Assembly (NCBI RefSeq): GCF_003704105.1
Contig: NZ_QUOQ01000002.1
Coordinates: 713,313 to 777,312, forward strand
Reading direction: 5' to 3'
Origin: Brevundimonas lutea
GTDB lineage: Bacteria > Pseudomonadota > Alphaproteobacteria > Caulobacterales > Caulobacteraceae
Length of the DNA stretch: 64,000 nt
Shown: in pieces, positions 8,649 to 16,436 of the stretch
How the letters are laid out: the number at the start of each line of letters is the position of its first letter
Position numbering within the stretch: the first letter of the stretch is position 1
Program-made: the position numbers and the translations under genes
Notes under the pieces: model-generated
The model's database searches: none
Seen by the model: the letters and a program-made list of their open reading frames with translations, nothing else
Told to the model about the DNA's origin: nothing

Positions 8649-9136
8649 TCACATAATCAAGCCGCAGGCCCGGCATTTGGAGAGCTGTACGGGCGACGGC
8701 GGCGATCCGGATCGAACTCGCCCCGGGGAAACAGGGGAGGCTGGGCCATGAAGCGCGGGGCGAAATCCACGATGCGCCTGGGCTGAATGGACGAGGAACG
8801 GATAACAGAGAAAGACGTGCCCGCCGGACCGGTCGCCAGGCTGACCCCGCAATCGCGGGGGGAGGCGAAGCCGTCCGCCGCCTGCCGCAGGGATGCGCCC
8901 CGCTCTCCGCAAGGCGGGAGTTCGCGAGCGATCGTCAAAGCGACCCGCGCCGGATGCGCGTCGGGGCGTCGTTCTGGCCGACATCGGACAGCAGGAACAG
9001 CAGCAGGAGCGCGCCCCGGTGCTCTTGATATTGGCCCGCCATTCCATGAAATCCGGGGAATCGCCGAAGCTCACATCGATGTGCCAGCCGTCGTCCCCGC
9101 CGACTGGTTTGATGGAAAGTGGGGATCTGACGGTCC
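8649..9136 (-). pseudogene. Phytanoyl-CoA dioxygenase (PhyH) family pseudogene, multiple frameshifts
   Basis: Stitching the three minus-strand frames gives one recognisable Fe(II)/2-oxoglutarate dioxygenase of the PhyH family. In order: SIKPVGGDDGWHIDVSFGD with the metal-binding H-x-D; then, one frame over, ALLLLFLLSDVGQNDAPTRI; then MTIARELPPCGERGASL and SPRDCGVSLATGPAG in the third frame; then HVFLCYPFLVHSAQAHRG with the distal His; then RFMAQPPLFPRGEFDPD; then a last piece in the first frame. At least five frame changes are needed in under 500 bases, so this is a dead gene. The N-terminal part before about 9136 was not found. Confidence 0.75.
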
Positions 9137-9330
9137 CTCAGCCCCTCAGGCTCAGGATAAGGCGACGATTATTTTCCCTGGCCCTGAAGGGCCGAACATT
9201 GATCTAGGCGGCGCCTGGGTGCGCCGGGCGATTACGCCCTCAGATCAGCGGGAAGAAAATGGCCTTCATCATCATGGCGCAGACCATGCCATCAGATGAG
9301 ATCTGGCGGCAAGCCGGTAGCGAGGGGGCT

Positions 9331-9729
9331 CTAGGGCGCCCGCTTGTGCGCGTGCTGGGGCTTGTCCAGGGCGCTAAGCCAGGGTTCCCGCCGGACGATC
9401 CAGGATTCGTACTGCGGCTCCAGCAGTCCAATTTCGTCGAGGCTGCCGATCGAGATTTCCACCTCGTCGCCATTGAGCGCGATGACCCGTGACCCGCAGG
9501 CGTCGCAGAACTGGCGGTCATATCCGGGGGAGCTGAACCAGCTGCGCGGGCTACCGGTCACTTCGACGGCCGCCGCGTCAAAGACAACGAAGGGATTGAA
9601 AGCCGCGCCGTGAGCCCTCCGGCAGGTCAGGCAGTGACAAAGCCCGACCCGCAAAGGCTCCGCCCGCGCTCTGAAGCGGACCGCGCCGCATGCACATCCT
9701 CCGGAGAAACGCTTCGAATTCCCTTGCAT
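9331..9729 (-). CDS. GFA/CENP-V family zinc protein
   Basis: A 132-residue protein of the glutathione-dependent formaldehyde-activating enzyme (GFA) fold. Zinc-binding cysteines are seen in GGCACGAVRF near the N-terminus, CHCLTCRRAHGA near residue 32 and FCDACGSRV near residue 75, which is the standard pattern. Length (about 130) is normal for the short form. Members are mostly uncharacterised; true formaldehyde-glutathione activity has been shown for few, so the name should be taken as a fold label. It is a single gene on this strand with about 130 bases of spacer upstream. Confidence 0.88.
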   Translation of the reverse strand: MQGNSKRFSGGCACGAVRFRARAEPLRVGLCHCLTCRRAHGAAFNPFVVFDAAAVEVTGSPRSWFSSPGYDRQFCDACGSRVIALNGDEVEISIGSLDEIGLLEPQYESWIVRREPWLSALDKPQHAHKRAP

Positions 9730-9861
9730 GGGGGCTCCAACGTCAGTTCGGACTGTTCGATCCGTCGTCCTCGGTCAAGCCGCGTGCGGGACGCTTGGGC
9801 GGCGCCGACCCTCCGATCGGGGCCGCCGTCAGACTGTTGCACCCGCCGCGGGCGGGCCTCA

Positions 9862-10455
9862 TCAGCCGGCCCGGGGACGGAGCGTGCGGAAGGTCACGGA
9901 GTAGCGGAGCTGATCGCCGGGGGCGATGCTGTGCTGCCACGCCTCGCGGGCGGGGCCGTCGAGGAGATAGGCCGAACCCGGCGGCAAAGGTCGCGACGCC
10001 CGCCGCCAGCCTTCGTCTGTCGGTCGCCGGAAGCGGAGCACGCACGCCGAACCGAAGGACAGGCCGACGACCTTGCCGTACTCGGGGCGATCCCGGTGCC
10101 AGCCGATGCCGGCCCCGGGCGCGTATTCGGTGACGAGCGCCTGCGTCAGATCGGCCGGTGCGATGTCGGCGAAGGCGGCCGCCGCCGCGCGCAGCGGCTC
10201 AAGCCACTCGGGCAGGGGGTCGGCCCGGTCGACGCGATTGTGGGTGAAGTCGTAGCGGGAGCCGAAGGCGACGGTCCGGCGATTGCCCTTGAAACCGCGG
10301 AAGTCGAAAGGGGCGAAGGCCAGGGTCTGGAAGCGGCGGACAAGACTGTCACGGGCTTGGGGCGAAACCGCGTTTTCGGCGTACTGCAGGCCGACGGGCT
10401 CGGTCACGGCTGGGGCCTGCCTCAGTTCGGGGAAAAGCGAGGGGGTGTCGTCCAT
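9862..10455 (-). CDS. AlkB-like Fe(II)/2-oxoglutarate-dependent dioxygenase
   Basis: A 197-residue AlkB-superfamily protein. AlkB enzymes remove alkyl groups from DNA or RNA bases by oxidation. The metal ligands are visible as GWHRDRPEYG (H-x-D, about residues 124-126) and the distal His in EAWQHSIAP; RYSVTFRTLR carries the arginines that bind 2-oxoglutarate. The start ATG is three bases past the stop of the DksA/TraR-like gene, so the two form an operon. Substrate class (nucleic acid or protein) cannot be fixed from sequence, but the short form with N-terminal LFPEL is like bacterial AlkB-type repair proteins. Confidence 0.88.
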   Translation of the reverse strand: MDDTPSLFPELRQAPAVTEPVGLQYAENAVSPQARDSLVRRFQTLAFAPFDFRGFKGNRRTVAFGSRYDFTHNRVDRADPLPEWLEPLRAAAAAFADIAPADLTQALVTEYAPGAGIGWHRDRPEYGKVVGLSFGSACVLRFRRPTDEGWRRASRPLPPGSAYLLDGPAREAWQHSIAPGDQLRYSVTFRTLRPRAG

Positions 10456-10458
10456 CGA

Positions 10459-10722
10459 TCAGCGCAACTGGCTGTCCTTGCTGCCCCGCCGGTTGATGCC
10501 GGCGATGACGACCCGACTGTCGCGGCCGGACTGGCAGGGAACACAGGTGGTGACGCCGGGCAGCGCCTTACGCCGCGCCTCGGGGATGGGGTCGCCGCAT
10601 TCCACACAGTCTTCGGTTCCCTCGCCGGCGGGCATGCGGGCGCGGGCTGTGAGCACGCCGTCGAGGACGGTGTCGTCGATCTGATCCAGGACCGCGCCAT
10701 CGCGGGTCCAGCCGCCGGCCAT
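10459..10722 (-). CDS. DksA/TraR family C4-type zinc-finger protein
   Basis: An 87-residue protein with a single C-terminal C4 zinc finger (CVECGDPIPEARRKALPG followed by CVPC), the hallmark of the TraR/YbiI branch of the DksA family, which bind in or near the RNA polymerase secondary channel. The long N-terminal coiled coil of true DksA is absent and only a short helix precedes the finger. The ATG at 10722 has GGAG seven bases upstream and is preferred over an in-frame upstream start at 10821. It is the first gene of an operon with the AlkB-like dioxygenase. Confidence 0.88.
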   Translation of the reverse strand: MAGGWTRDGAVLDQIDDTVLDGVLTARARMPAGEGTEDCVECGDPIPEARRKALPGVTTCVPCQSGRDSRVVIAGINRRGSKDSQLR

Positions 10723-10800
10723 CGGGGAACTCCATGACTTGAATGGGGGGAGACGCTGGAGATGGGAATTCCCGCTAAGAAACCAAGCCTTACCGGTTGC

Positions 10801-11084
10801 AGGAATTTCCCGCGCTCCCACAACATCAAATTCCTCCGCTCCCTGGCCGAGGACGTGGATCGGCGGCTGACGGCGGCATGGCCCTGGGAAGCTCGAGCGG
10901 ATCGGTGTCGGTTCGAGCTTCTGAAGCGGGCCTATGTCGAGGCCCGCTACTCCGACCAGTACGACGTGACGCCGGAGAATCTGCGGCGCTCACAGGGGCC
11001 GCGAGCCGGCTTTGGGACCTAGTGGCCGAGGCCTGCCGCGAGCGGATCGAGCGGCTCCGGGCAAAGGCCGGTTACGGCGCCTGA
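10801..11084 (+). pseudogene. C-terminal remnant of a nucleotidyltransferase-HEPN protein, frameshifted
   Basis: The frame from about 10801 reads RSHNIKFLRSLAEDVDRRL, then LLKRAYVEARYSDQYDV and TPENLRR, and the match resumes in another frame with AASRLWDLVAEACRERIERL. These are the C-terminal HEPN part of alphaproteobacterial proteins that carry an N-terminal nucleotidyltransferase and are about 300 residues long. The first ~200 residues are absent, and near 10990 a one-base shift breaks the rest. The segment ARYSDQYDV corresponds to a place where relatives often have His (RYSKHYE), so the RNase-type R-x4-6-H motif is also lost. A decayed copy of a possible toxin or RNA-modifying module. Confidence 0.65.
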
Positions 11085-11416
11085 ACCCCGACGATCGGGG
11101 ACGACGCAGCGAAATCTTCGAAGGGCTCGACGATTGGGAAGGCATGGACGTCTCTGAACCTCTCATGCGCGCGTCCGGGGCGCCCGCCCGATGCACTGAG
11201 AACGGGCCGGCGGTGGCGGTCCGCAGGCGGGTCCCGTGAGGGCGGCGGCGGAGCCGCCGGACTTCGGGGCGTCCGCGCCGCGGCTGGCGCGCGCCCTGAT
11301 CGGGGCCGCATTCTGGCGAGGCTCGCCGAGCGACGCGGGCGCGCGCCTCCCGGAGTATGATGACAATCGGCCACGAGATGGCGCTGCCCGGCTCGGAATA
11401 GCGGGATGCCGAGCGG
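11085..11416. other. GC-rich stretch with no supported gene
   Basis: About 330 bases lying between the HEPN stump and the convergent 100-residue gene. Several frames are open because of high GC, but their translations are Arg/Pro/Ala-rich and mutually antisense. I see no ribosome binding site or family match. Confidence 0.4.
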
Positions 11417-11719
11417 TCAGAAGAGGTAGCGAACGCGACCCGGCTGGTTCGGATAGCCCGCCACCACGGCGCTGCGCGGAACATTGATCAGGGGTTTCAC
11501 CTCGAGCCCCTGGAAGCGATAGCGCCGAACACGCCGGGCGTCCGGCGTCATCAGCGCGCTCAGGTCCGATGGGGTGAGCTCGACGTGCAGCAGCCGGAGC
11601 CCCTGGCGGCGGCGATGGTCAATGCCCTCGCGGATGCGATCACGAACCGGGTCCTCCGCGAGCGGGCCAGGGCTCGCCGTGGGGGCGTCGGATCGGAGGC
11701 GCGGGCCGGGCGCCGTCAC
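11417..11719 (-). CDS. Hypothetical protein (100 aa), coupled to upstream TonB_C-like gene
   Basis: From the GTG at 11719, which overlaps the TGA of the preceding gene by four bases (GTGA), the frame gives 100 residues. The N-terminal third is Pro/Asp-rich; the rest has an orderly pattern (GLRLLHVELTPSDLSALM, then YRFQGLEVKPLINVPRSA) suggesting an alpha/beta domain. No signal peptide is obvious. The overlap suggests joint expression with the exported protein upstream. No family recognised. Confidence 0.5.
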   Translation of the reverse strand: MTAPGPRLRSDAPTASPGPLAEDPVRDRIREGIDHRRRQGLRLLHVELTPSDLSALMTPDARRVRRYRFQGLEVKPLINVPRSAVVAGYPNQPGRVRYLF

Positions 11720-12045
11720 GGAAGGAACTGGATTGTGCGGACGAAGGAGGCGGCGCCGGCGGGTGCGTCGGAGGTCTCTCCCTCTATCAGGGCGAGGGCG
11801 GCGTCGGCGAAGCCGAGCCCGGGGTGGCTGTCCCGGATAACCCGGCAATCCTCAGCCCGGTTGTCGGGCCCAACCGCACAGCTAAGTGTCACGGACACGT
11901 CGGCCAGGGGTTTCTTCGCCGGGCCGACGGCCGGAAGGTCTCGTTTCACGGCGCCGCCGACCGGGACCGGAGCTATTTCCACCGGAGCGGCGATCATGAG
12001 TGCGGCGGCGGCGAACAAGCTGATCACGGAGGTCTCCTTCGCCAT
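11716..12045 (-). CDS. Exported protein with TonB C-terminal-like domain
   Basis: A 109-residue protein with a hydrophobic N-terminal signal or anchor (ISLFAAAALMIAAPVEIAP) and a C-terminal beta-alpha-beta region, VSVTLSCAVGPDNRAEDC ... GLGFADAALALI, that resembles the TonB_C fold, including the paired cysteines seen in small periplasmic relatives. There is no TonB-like proline-rich linker, so it is not a full energy transducer. The ATG at 12045 is taken, but a GTG at 12027 has a better AAGGAG site and would leave a shorter leader. It lies 5' to the 100-residue gene and overlaps it by four bases. Confidence 0.65.
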   Translation of the reverse strand: MAKETSVISLFAAAALMIAAPVEIAPVPVGGAVKRDLPAVGPAKKPLADVSVTLSCAVGPDNRAEDCRVIRDSHPGLGFADAALALIEGETSDAPAGAASFVRTIQFLP

Positions 12046-12457
12046 TCGGAATGGTCACGCGCATCGATTGTTCCCTGAGTCCGGCGGGCGACGGGCGCCG
12101 GGGGCGGCATGCCATCTTGCGTCCTGGGCGAACCGTCAGGGCCTAGCTGCGCATGGGCGCACCCGGCAACCGCGGGTCCCGCCCGGGGCCGGGGCGTCAC
12201 CATGGGCAAGCCTTCAGGCCAGAGCGATAGCCGCGCCCCCTTCGATCTGGGGGGTTGTGCCGTCCGGTCTTGCGCCGGGAGCAAGGGGCCCGAGATCTCG
12301 TCGGCAACGCGACGTGTGGTATGGTGTTAGCCAGGGCATGGCGCGTCGGAACATGATCGCTCGCGGAACCCGGCTGCGCCCCCGGCCGGTCGGACGTGGG
12401 ACTTGCGAGATGTTGCGTGCCGCGGGGCACAGCCTGGACGCGAAGATGGAAACGAGT
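12046..12457. other. Divergent intergenic region
   Basis: About 410 bases between the divergently read TonB_C-like gene and the DUF5996 gene. The long open frames crossing it on both strands are shadows produced by GC content. It should hold both promoters, but no clear motif stands out. Confidence 0.4.
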
Positions 12458-13402
12458 ATGAGCGGGACAGACGCGACGCTCTGGCCGGACCTTACAAGTC
12501 CGACGCTGGACGAGACCGCGCGGACGCTGCAGCTCTGGAGCCAGATCGTCGGCAAGGTGCGGCTGCGATACACGCCCTGGGTCAACCACTCCTGGCACGC
12601 GACCCTCTATGTGTCCGCGCGCGGTCTGACGACCTCGCTCTTCCACATCGGCGACCGGGCCGTCGAAATGGAGTTCGACGTCGTGGACGGCGCGCTGGTG
12701 ATCCGTGACGCGGCCGGGCCGGAGCGCCGGATCGCCCTTGTCGCGGGCGGCATCGCCGATTTCCATGCGCAGGTTCGTGGGGCTTTGGCCGAAATGGGGC
12801 TCGAAGTCACGATCGACGACCGACCCAACGAGATTCCGGACGCCGTCCCGTTTTCGCAGGACCGCGCGCCGCGGTCCTATGATCCGGCCGCCGCCGTCGC
12901 GCTGTGGCGAGCCCTGGTCCGTATCGATCGGGTGTTCAACGCCTTCAGGACCCGATTCCTCGGCAAGTCGAGCCCGGTCCATCTCTTCTGGGGCAGTTTC
13001 GATCTGGCGGTCACCCGCTTCTCGGGCCGACGCGCGCCCCCACACCCCGGCGGGATCCCGAACCTTCCCGACGCCGTGACGCGGGAGGCCTATTCGCATG
13101 AGGTGGCGAGCGCCGGCTTCTGGCCAGGAGGGGCGGGAATCGCGCCGTCCTTCTACGCCTACGCCTATCCCACGCCGGCGGGCTACGCCGAGGCGTCGAT
13201 CCGGCCCGACGCCGCGCGCTTCGATACCAGCCTGGGTGAATTCCTCCTGCCCTATGAGGCCGTGCGCACGGCGCCGGATCCGGAGGCCATGCTGCTGGAC
13301 TTCCTGCAGTCGGCCTATGAGGCCGCCGCCGACCTTGCCGCGTGGGACCGTCACGCCCTGGATTGCGACCATGGGCGTCACGGGTCTCCGCGGAAGGTGT
13401 GA
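12458..13402 (+). CDS. DUF5996 family protein
   Basis: A 314-residue protein of the DUF5996 family, widespread in bacteria and without a known function. Recognisable segments are LWPDLTSPTLDETARTLQLW near the start, YTPWVNHSWHATLYVSARGL, PVHLFWGSFDLAVTRFSGR in the middle, and the late FWPGGAGIAPSFYAYAYP. No signal peptide or membrane span is seen, so it is probably cytoplasmic. The ATG at 12458 is chosen; another in-frame ATG lies at 12446. Upstream in-frame sequence is antisense to other features and lacks protein character. Confidence 0.85.
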   Translation: MSGTDATLWPDLTSPTLDETARTLQLWSQIVGKVRLRYTPWVNHSWHATLYVSARGLTTSLFHIGDRAVEMEFDVVDGALVIRDAAGPERRIALVAGGIADFHAQVRGALAEMGLEVTIDDRPNEIPDAVPFSQDRAPRSYDPAAAVALWRALVRIDRVFNAFRTRFLGKSSPVHLFWGSFDLAVTRFSGRRAPPHPGGIPNLPDAVTREAYSHEVASAGFWPGGAGIAPSFYAYAYPTPAGYAEASIRPDAARFDTSLGEFLLPYEAVRTAPDPEAMLLDFLQSAYEAAADLAAWDRHALDCDHGRHGSPRKV

Positions 13403-13534
13403 CTGGCGGTCGGGGAGCGGCGTCGCCGTCGCGGGCGTCGGAGGCGGCGGTCGGGACACAGCTGACCGGCTTGGTCGCATCTGGGCGACGGCCGGTCTCG
13501 ATGAGATCCAGCGGAAAGACAGCCGTGTCTGCGA

Positions 13535-14890
13535 TCAATGGGGCGTCAGCGTTCGTTTCAGAAAGGCGAGGATTTGCGGCCAGGCGTCGATTTGAGCCCG
13601 TGCATTGGCTGAGGCCGAACCTCCCCCTCTGTCCAGTCCGACGATTGTCGGGGCCCAGCCGTCGCCGCTGACATCGTGCCCAGCGTCAGGATAGACTAGC
13701 AGGGTGGTGTCTAGCCCGGTTACATCGCGAGCCGCCGCAAGATTGCGGGCCATTTGGCCGGATTTCCACTCGCTGTCGGCGTCTCCGGCAACCAGCATGA
13801 CCGGGCCCGGAAAGTCCTCGATGCGAATGCGTGCATCGGCCTCACGCTCGGGATGTGCCGCGCGTCCATCTTCGTGGATTTTCAGAAGATCGGCGCCGGG
13901 CCCGGCCAGAAGGCCGTCGACGAAGCCGACATAGGGCATGAAGGGCAGGGGCCGACCCTCGAACGAGAAGGATGACCGGACACCTTCCGCCTCGATCGTC
14001 TCCAGTCCCCACCCCTCCCACACCAGGTCGGACGGGGCGATGGCGACGACTGAGGTGAGCCACGGGTATTTGCTGGCGGCGATCAGGGCGAACTCGGCGC
14101 CTTTGGACCCTCCAAACAGCGCGATGCGCTCGGCATCGACCTCCGGTCGCGTGCGCAGCCATTCGCGAAGTTCGGCGATCTGGTCGATCCGGATATCGAT
14201 GAAGCTGCCCGGAAGCTCGGCGATTGCCTTGGGCGGCGCATGCTCTCCCCAGTCGGGTGAGTAATACGGCAGGCCCACGACGGCATAGCCAAGCGACGCC
14301 AGCTTGGGTCCGAACCGCTCGCTAGCGCCCGTGCCGCCATCGGCGCCGTGGAGAACGACGACCACGGGGCGGGGCGTTCGGCCGGGGAGGCGGTAGAGCG
14401 TCGCCGAGGGAAACCCCGGGACGGCTTCGGTCATCACCTCGGCCAGGCCGCCGATCAGTTGCGTCGAGCCCTCCGCCACGACGATCCCGTCAATGCGCGC
14501 CGTCAGACGGACCTCGCCGCGTCTCCAGGTCTCCGGCGGGGTTCGATCCGACGGCGTCATCGACCAGAACAGGCCGGCGGCGTCGGCGCCCTCATAACTG
14601 CCTTCAACCGGGATCGCGGTGGCCAGATTCACCTCGCCATTTGGATCCGCGACGAAGCGGGCGCTGGACGCATAAAGGAGGGGCGGCCTGCCGAAGCGAC
14701 GCTCGGCCGATATCTCCACGTCGGCGCCCGGCGCGACGGCGGCCAGACGGATCGTCACGGGCTGACCCTGGAGCACGGCTCCCGCCGGTTCGATCTGGAA
14801 GGATTGGGCGGCGGCCTGTCCTGCGGGCGCGAGAAGGGCGAGAGCCGCGACGGCCGCGACGCCGGGGGAGGCCCATGGTTTGCGGTGCAT
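13535..14890 (-). CDS. Exported acyl-CoA thioesterase/BAAT-family alpha/beta hydrolase
   Basis: A 451-residue protein. An N-terminal signal peptide (ALALLAPAGQAAAQ) is followed by a beta-sandwich domain (residues ~30-160, as in acyl-CoA thioester hydrolase N-terminal domains) and an alpha/beta hydrolase of the BAAT_C type. The nucleophile elbow is FGGSKGAEF (the usual G-x-S/C-x-G), an acid is likely in AGDADSEW and the His in YPDAGHDVSG. The ATG at 14890 has AAGGAG five bases upstream; an in-frame ATG at 14911 is rejected. Human relatives act on acyl-CoA or bile-acid esters, but a periplasmic location suggests a different ester or thioester substrate here. Confidence 0.82.
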   Translation of the reverse strand: MHRKPWASPGVAAVAALALLAPAGQAAAQSFQIEPAGAVLQGQPVTIRLAAVAPGADVEISAERRFGRPPLLYASSARFVADPNGEVNLATAIPVEGSYEGADAAGLFWSMTPSDRTPPETWRRGEVRLTARIDGIVVAEGSTQLIGGLAEVMTEAVPGFPSATLYRLPGRTPRPVVVVLHGADGGTGASERFGPKLASLGYAVVGLPYYSPDWGEHAPPKAIAELPGSFIDIRIDQIAELREWLRTRPEVDAERIALFGGSKGAEFALIAASKYPWLTSVVAIAPSDLVWEGWGLETIEAEGVRSSFSFEGRPLPFMPYVGFVDGLLAGPGADLLKIHEDGRAAHPEREADARIRIEDFPGPVMLVAGDADSEWKSGQMARNLAAARDVTGLDTTLLVYPDAGHDVSGDGWAPTIVGLDRGGGSASANARAQIDAWPQILAFLKRTLTPH

Positions 14891-14939
14891 GCAAGCTCCT
14901 TGTCGGCGCATCAGCGCCGCGTTTCTGTGGAGGAAAGAG

Positions 14940-15161
14940 TCAGCCGGGCGGGGACCGCCAGTAGAAGAGATCGTCGACCGGTCGCCGGAAGACGAGCGCC
15001 AGGCGCATGGCGAGTTCGAGCGATGGCGCGTACCGGCCCGCCTCGAGGGAGATGATTGTCTGTCGGGTCACGCCCGCCGCCTTGGCCAGGGCTTCCTGGG
15101 TCATCTCGTCGTGGTCGAACCGCAGCCGCCGCAGATTATTTCCGATCGCGTGCTCAGCCAT
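14940..15161 (-). CDS. XRE-family transcriptional regulator
   Basis: A 73-residue helix-turn-helix protein (TQEALAKAAGVTRQTIISLE is the HTH; the tail is VFRRPVDDLFYW). It is the short YozG-like type commonly paired with a small membrane protein, and here its ATG overlaps the end of the membrane-protein gene by eight bases, so they are co-translated. It most likely binds the paired ACATAATGTC/ACATTATGTC sites found upstream of the operon and represses it, but this is inference. A similar pair is found at 50785-51371. Confidence 0.85.
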   Translation of the reverse strand: MAEHAIGNNLRRLRFDHDEMTQEALAKAAGVTRQTIISLEAGRYAPSLELAMRLALVFRRPVDDLFYWRSPPG

Positions 15162-15765
15162 CGGAGTCCTCCGGCCTGGACGCCCCCCAGTAGCCCTGGA
15201 GTTGGGTGGTGAACGCCACCACGCCGCTGATCAGGATGAGCACGACGAGCAGATTGCCGATGACGAAGGGAGTCAGCCGCTCCGTCACCACGACCGGGGC
15301 GAAGCCGAGGGTCAGCAGCAGGACGACCAGCAGGCCAATGAGGCCTCCATATCCGGCGCGCGCTCCCCGGTTGGCCATTTCGGCGTCCCGCTCGTCGCGA
15401 TCCATCGATCGGGGCCGCAGGATGACCCACCCTGCGGTCGCCCCGAGGATCAGGAGCCAGTTGTCGACGGCCAAGGTGTTTCCGCGGCCGACGTGGAGGT
15501 CCAGGCCGGAAAGCAGGGCGACGGAGAGATGGCTAGAGACAACCGACAGTGACGCCATCGCGTGCCAGGCCCGCCGCTCATACGGGCCCGGCTCGTCTCC
15601 GGTGACGGCGGCGCCGTGGTCCCAACGGCGGCGTGCCATGCCGGCCGCGGCAACCAGCAGTACGGCGCCGACCAGCCCGGGCCAGAGCGGCCACATCGCC
15701 CAGCTCCAGGCCAAGGCGCCGCCCAGACCCAAACCGCCGGCCATAACGAGGATAATCCGAAACAT
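15154..15765 (-). CDS. Integral membrane protein paired with XRE regulator
   Basis: About 203 residues with roughly four to six transmembrane segments (MFRIILVMAGGLGLGGALAW at the start, then WLLILGATAGWVIL, IGLLVVLLLTLGFAPVVV, FVIGNLLVVLILISGVVAF) and a charged cytoplasmic loop SMDRDERDAEMANRG. That loop pattern is seen in DUF2178-like membrane proteins accompanying small XRE repressors. The ATG at 15765 is taken because GGGGAG lies four bases upstream; a GTG at 15777 is possible. Function unknown. It heads a two-gene operon with the XRE gene. Confidence 0.7.
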   Translation of the reverse strand: MFRIILVMAGGLGLGGALAWSWAMWPLWPGLVGAVLLVAAAGMARRRWDHGAAVTGDEPGPYERRAWHAMASLSVVSSHLSVALLSGLDLHVGRGNTLAVDNWLLILGATAGWVILRPRSMDRDERDAEMANRGARAGYGGLIGLLVVLLLTLGFAPVVVTERLTPFVIGNLLVVLILISGVVAFTTQLQGYWGASRPEDSDG

Positions 15766-15779
15766 AGTACTCCCCACCA

Positions 15780-15822
15780 GACATAATGTCTGGTATAGCG
15801 TACATTATGTCGCGTCAAGCGT
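15780..15822 (-). promoter_or_regulatory. Promoter with paired ACATAATGTC operators
   Basis: Read on the minus strand, TTGACG, a 15-base spacer and TATACC resemble -35 and -10 boxes. Two near-identical 10-base sites overlap it: ACATAATGTC at 15781-15790 and its inverted partner ACATTATGTC at 15802-15811. The second site lies between the boxes and the first just past the -10. This is the layout of an autorepressed XRE operon. Confidence 0.6.
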
Positions 15823-15886
15823 ACGGCCATGTCCGCTTTATGCGTGTGAGCCAGCTGCGAAAGATCTGGGCGCGGCGGCCGGCCCG

Positions 15887-16190
15887 TCAGGCCCAGGCGC
15901 CGGTCGCGACTTCCTCGCGGAATTCGAAGTCGCCATCGGTGGAGGCGCTCAGCTCGCGCCAAGCCATCAGTTCGGCCTGGAGGCTGTCGATCTTGCCCTG
16001 GACCAGACGCAGGGCGTCGGATCCGGCGGCCCAGCGCACCGGCGGGTTCGCCGCGTTCGCCAGGGCCACCAGGGCCTGGCCCAGCCGGGCCGGATCGCCG
16101 GCCTGGTTGCGGCTGCGGCCATCGTAGAAGCTCTTCAGGGCGGCGGACGGCTCGGAAACAGCCCAAGGGCGATAACTGACGCCGGGTGCC
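15887..16190 (-). pseudogene. C-terminal remnant of a short-chain dehydrogenase/reductase
   Basis: The last ~95 residues of this frame read like the tail of a classical SDR: NQAGDPARLGQALVALANA, PPVRWAAGSDAL and LVQGKIDSLQAELMAWRELS. The N-terminal Rossmann part, catalytic Tyr-x3-Lys and the rest (150 or more residues) are missing; upstream sequence to about 16440 reads as unrelated, frame-broken material. The piece could in principle be translated from an internal start, but it would have no active site. I infer a truncation by deletion or rearrangement near 16190. Confidence 0.6.
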
Positions 16191-16436
16191 CAAGCATCGC
16201 GGAGCGCGGCATCAGACCAGTCGCCGCCGAGCAGGCTTTCGGGGCGCTGACAGGACCAGAGGCTTGTCGGGCCCGAGCGCATGCCGCCTTGATGCGCGTC
16301 ACAGGCATCGCGAGCACAAAGCCGAGGTCGTGCTGTCGAGGGACCTGTTCGAGGCCGACGCGCGAGCCCGACGCCGAGAGAGCGGTTCGAGCCATCCGCC
16401 CCGACGGGATCGAACGTTAGCTGCGTCTGAACGGCT

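Noticed and set aside
9240..9290. A minus-strand 15-residue peptide MVCAMMMKAIFFPLI
   Set aside because: Too short, no ribosome site seen, no context to support it.
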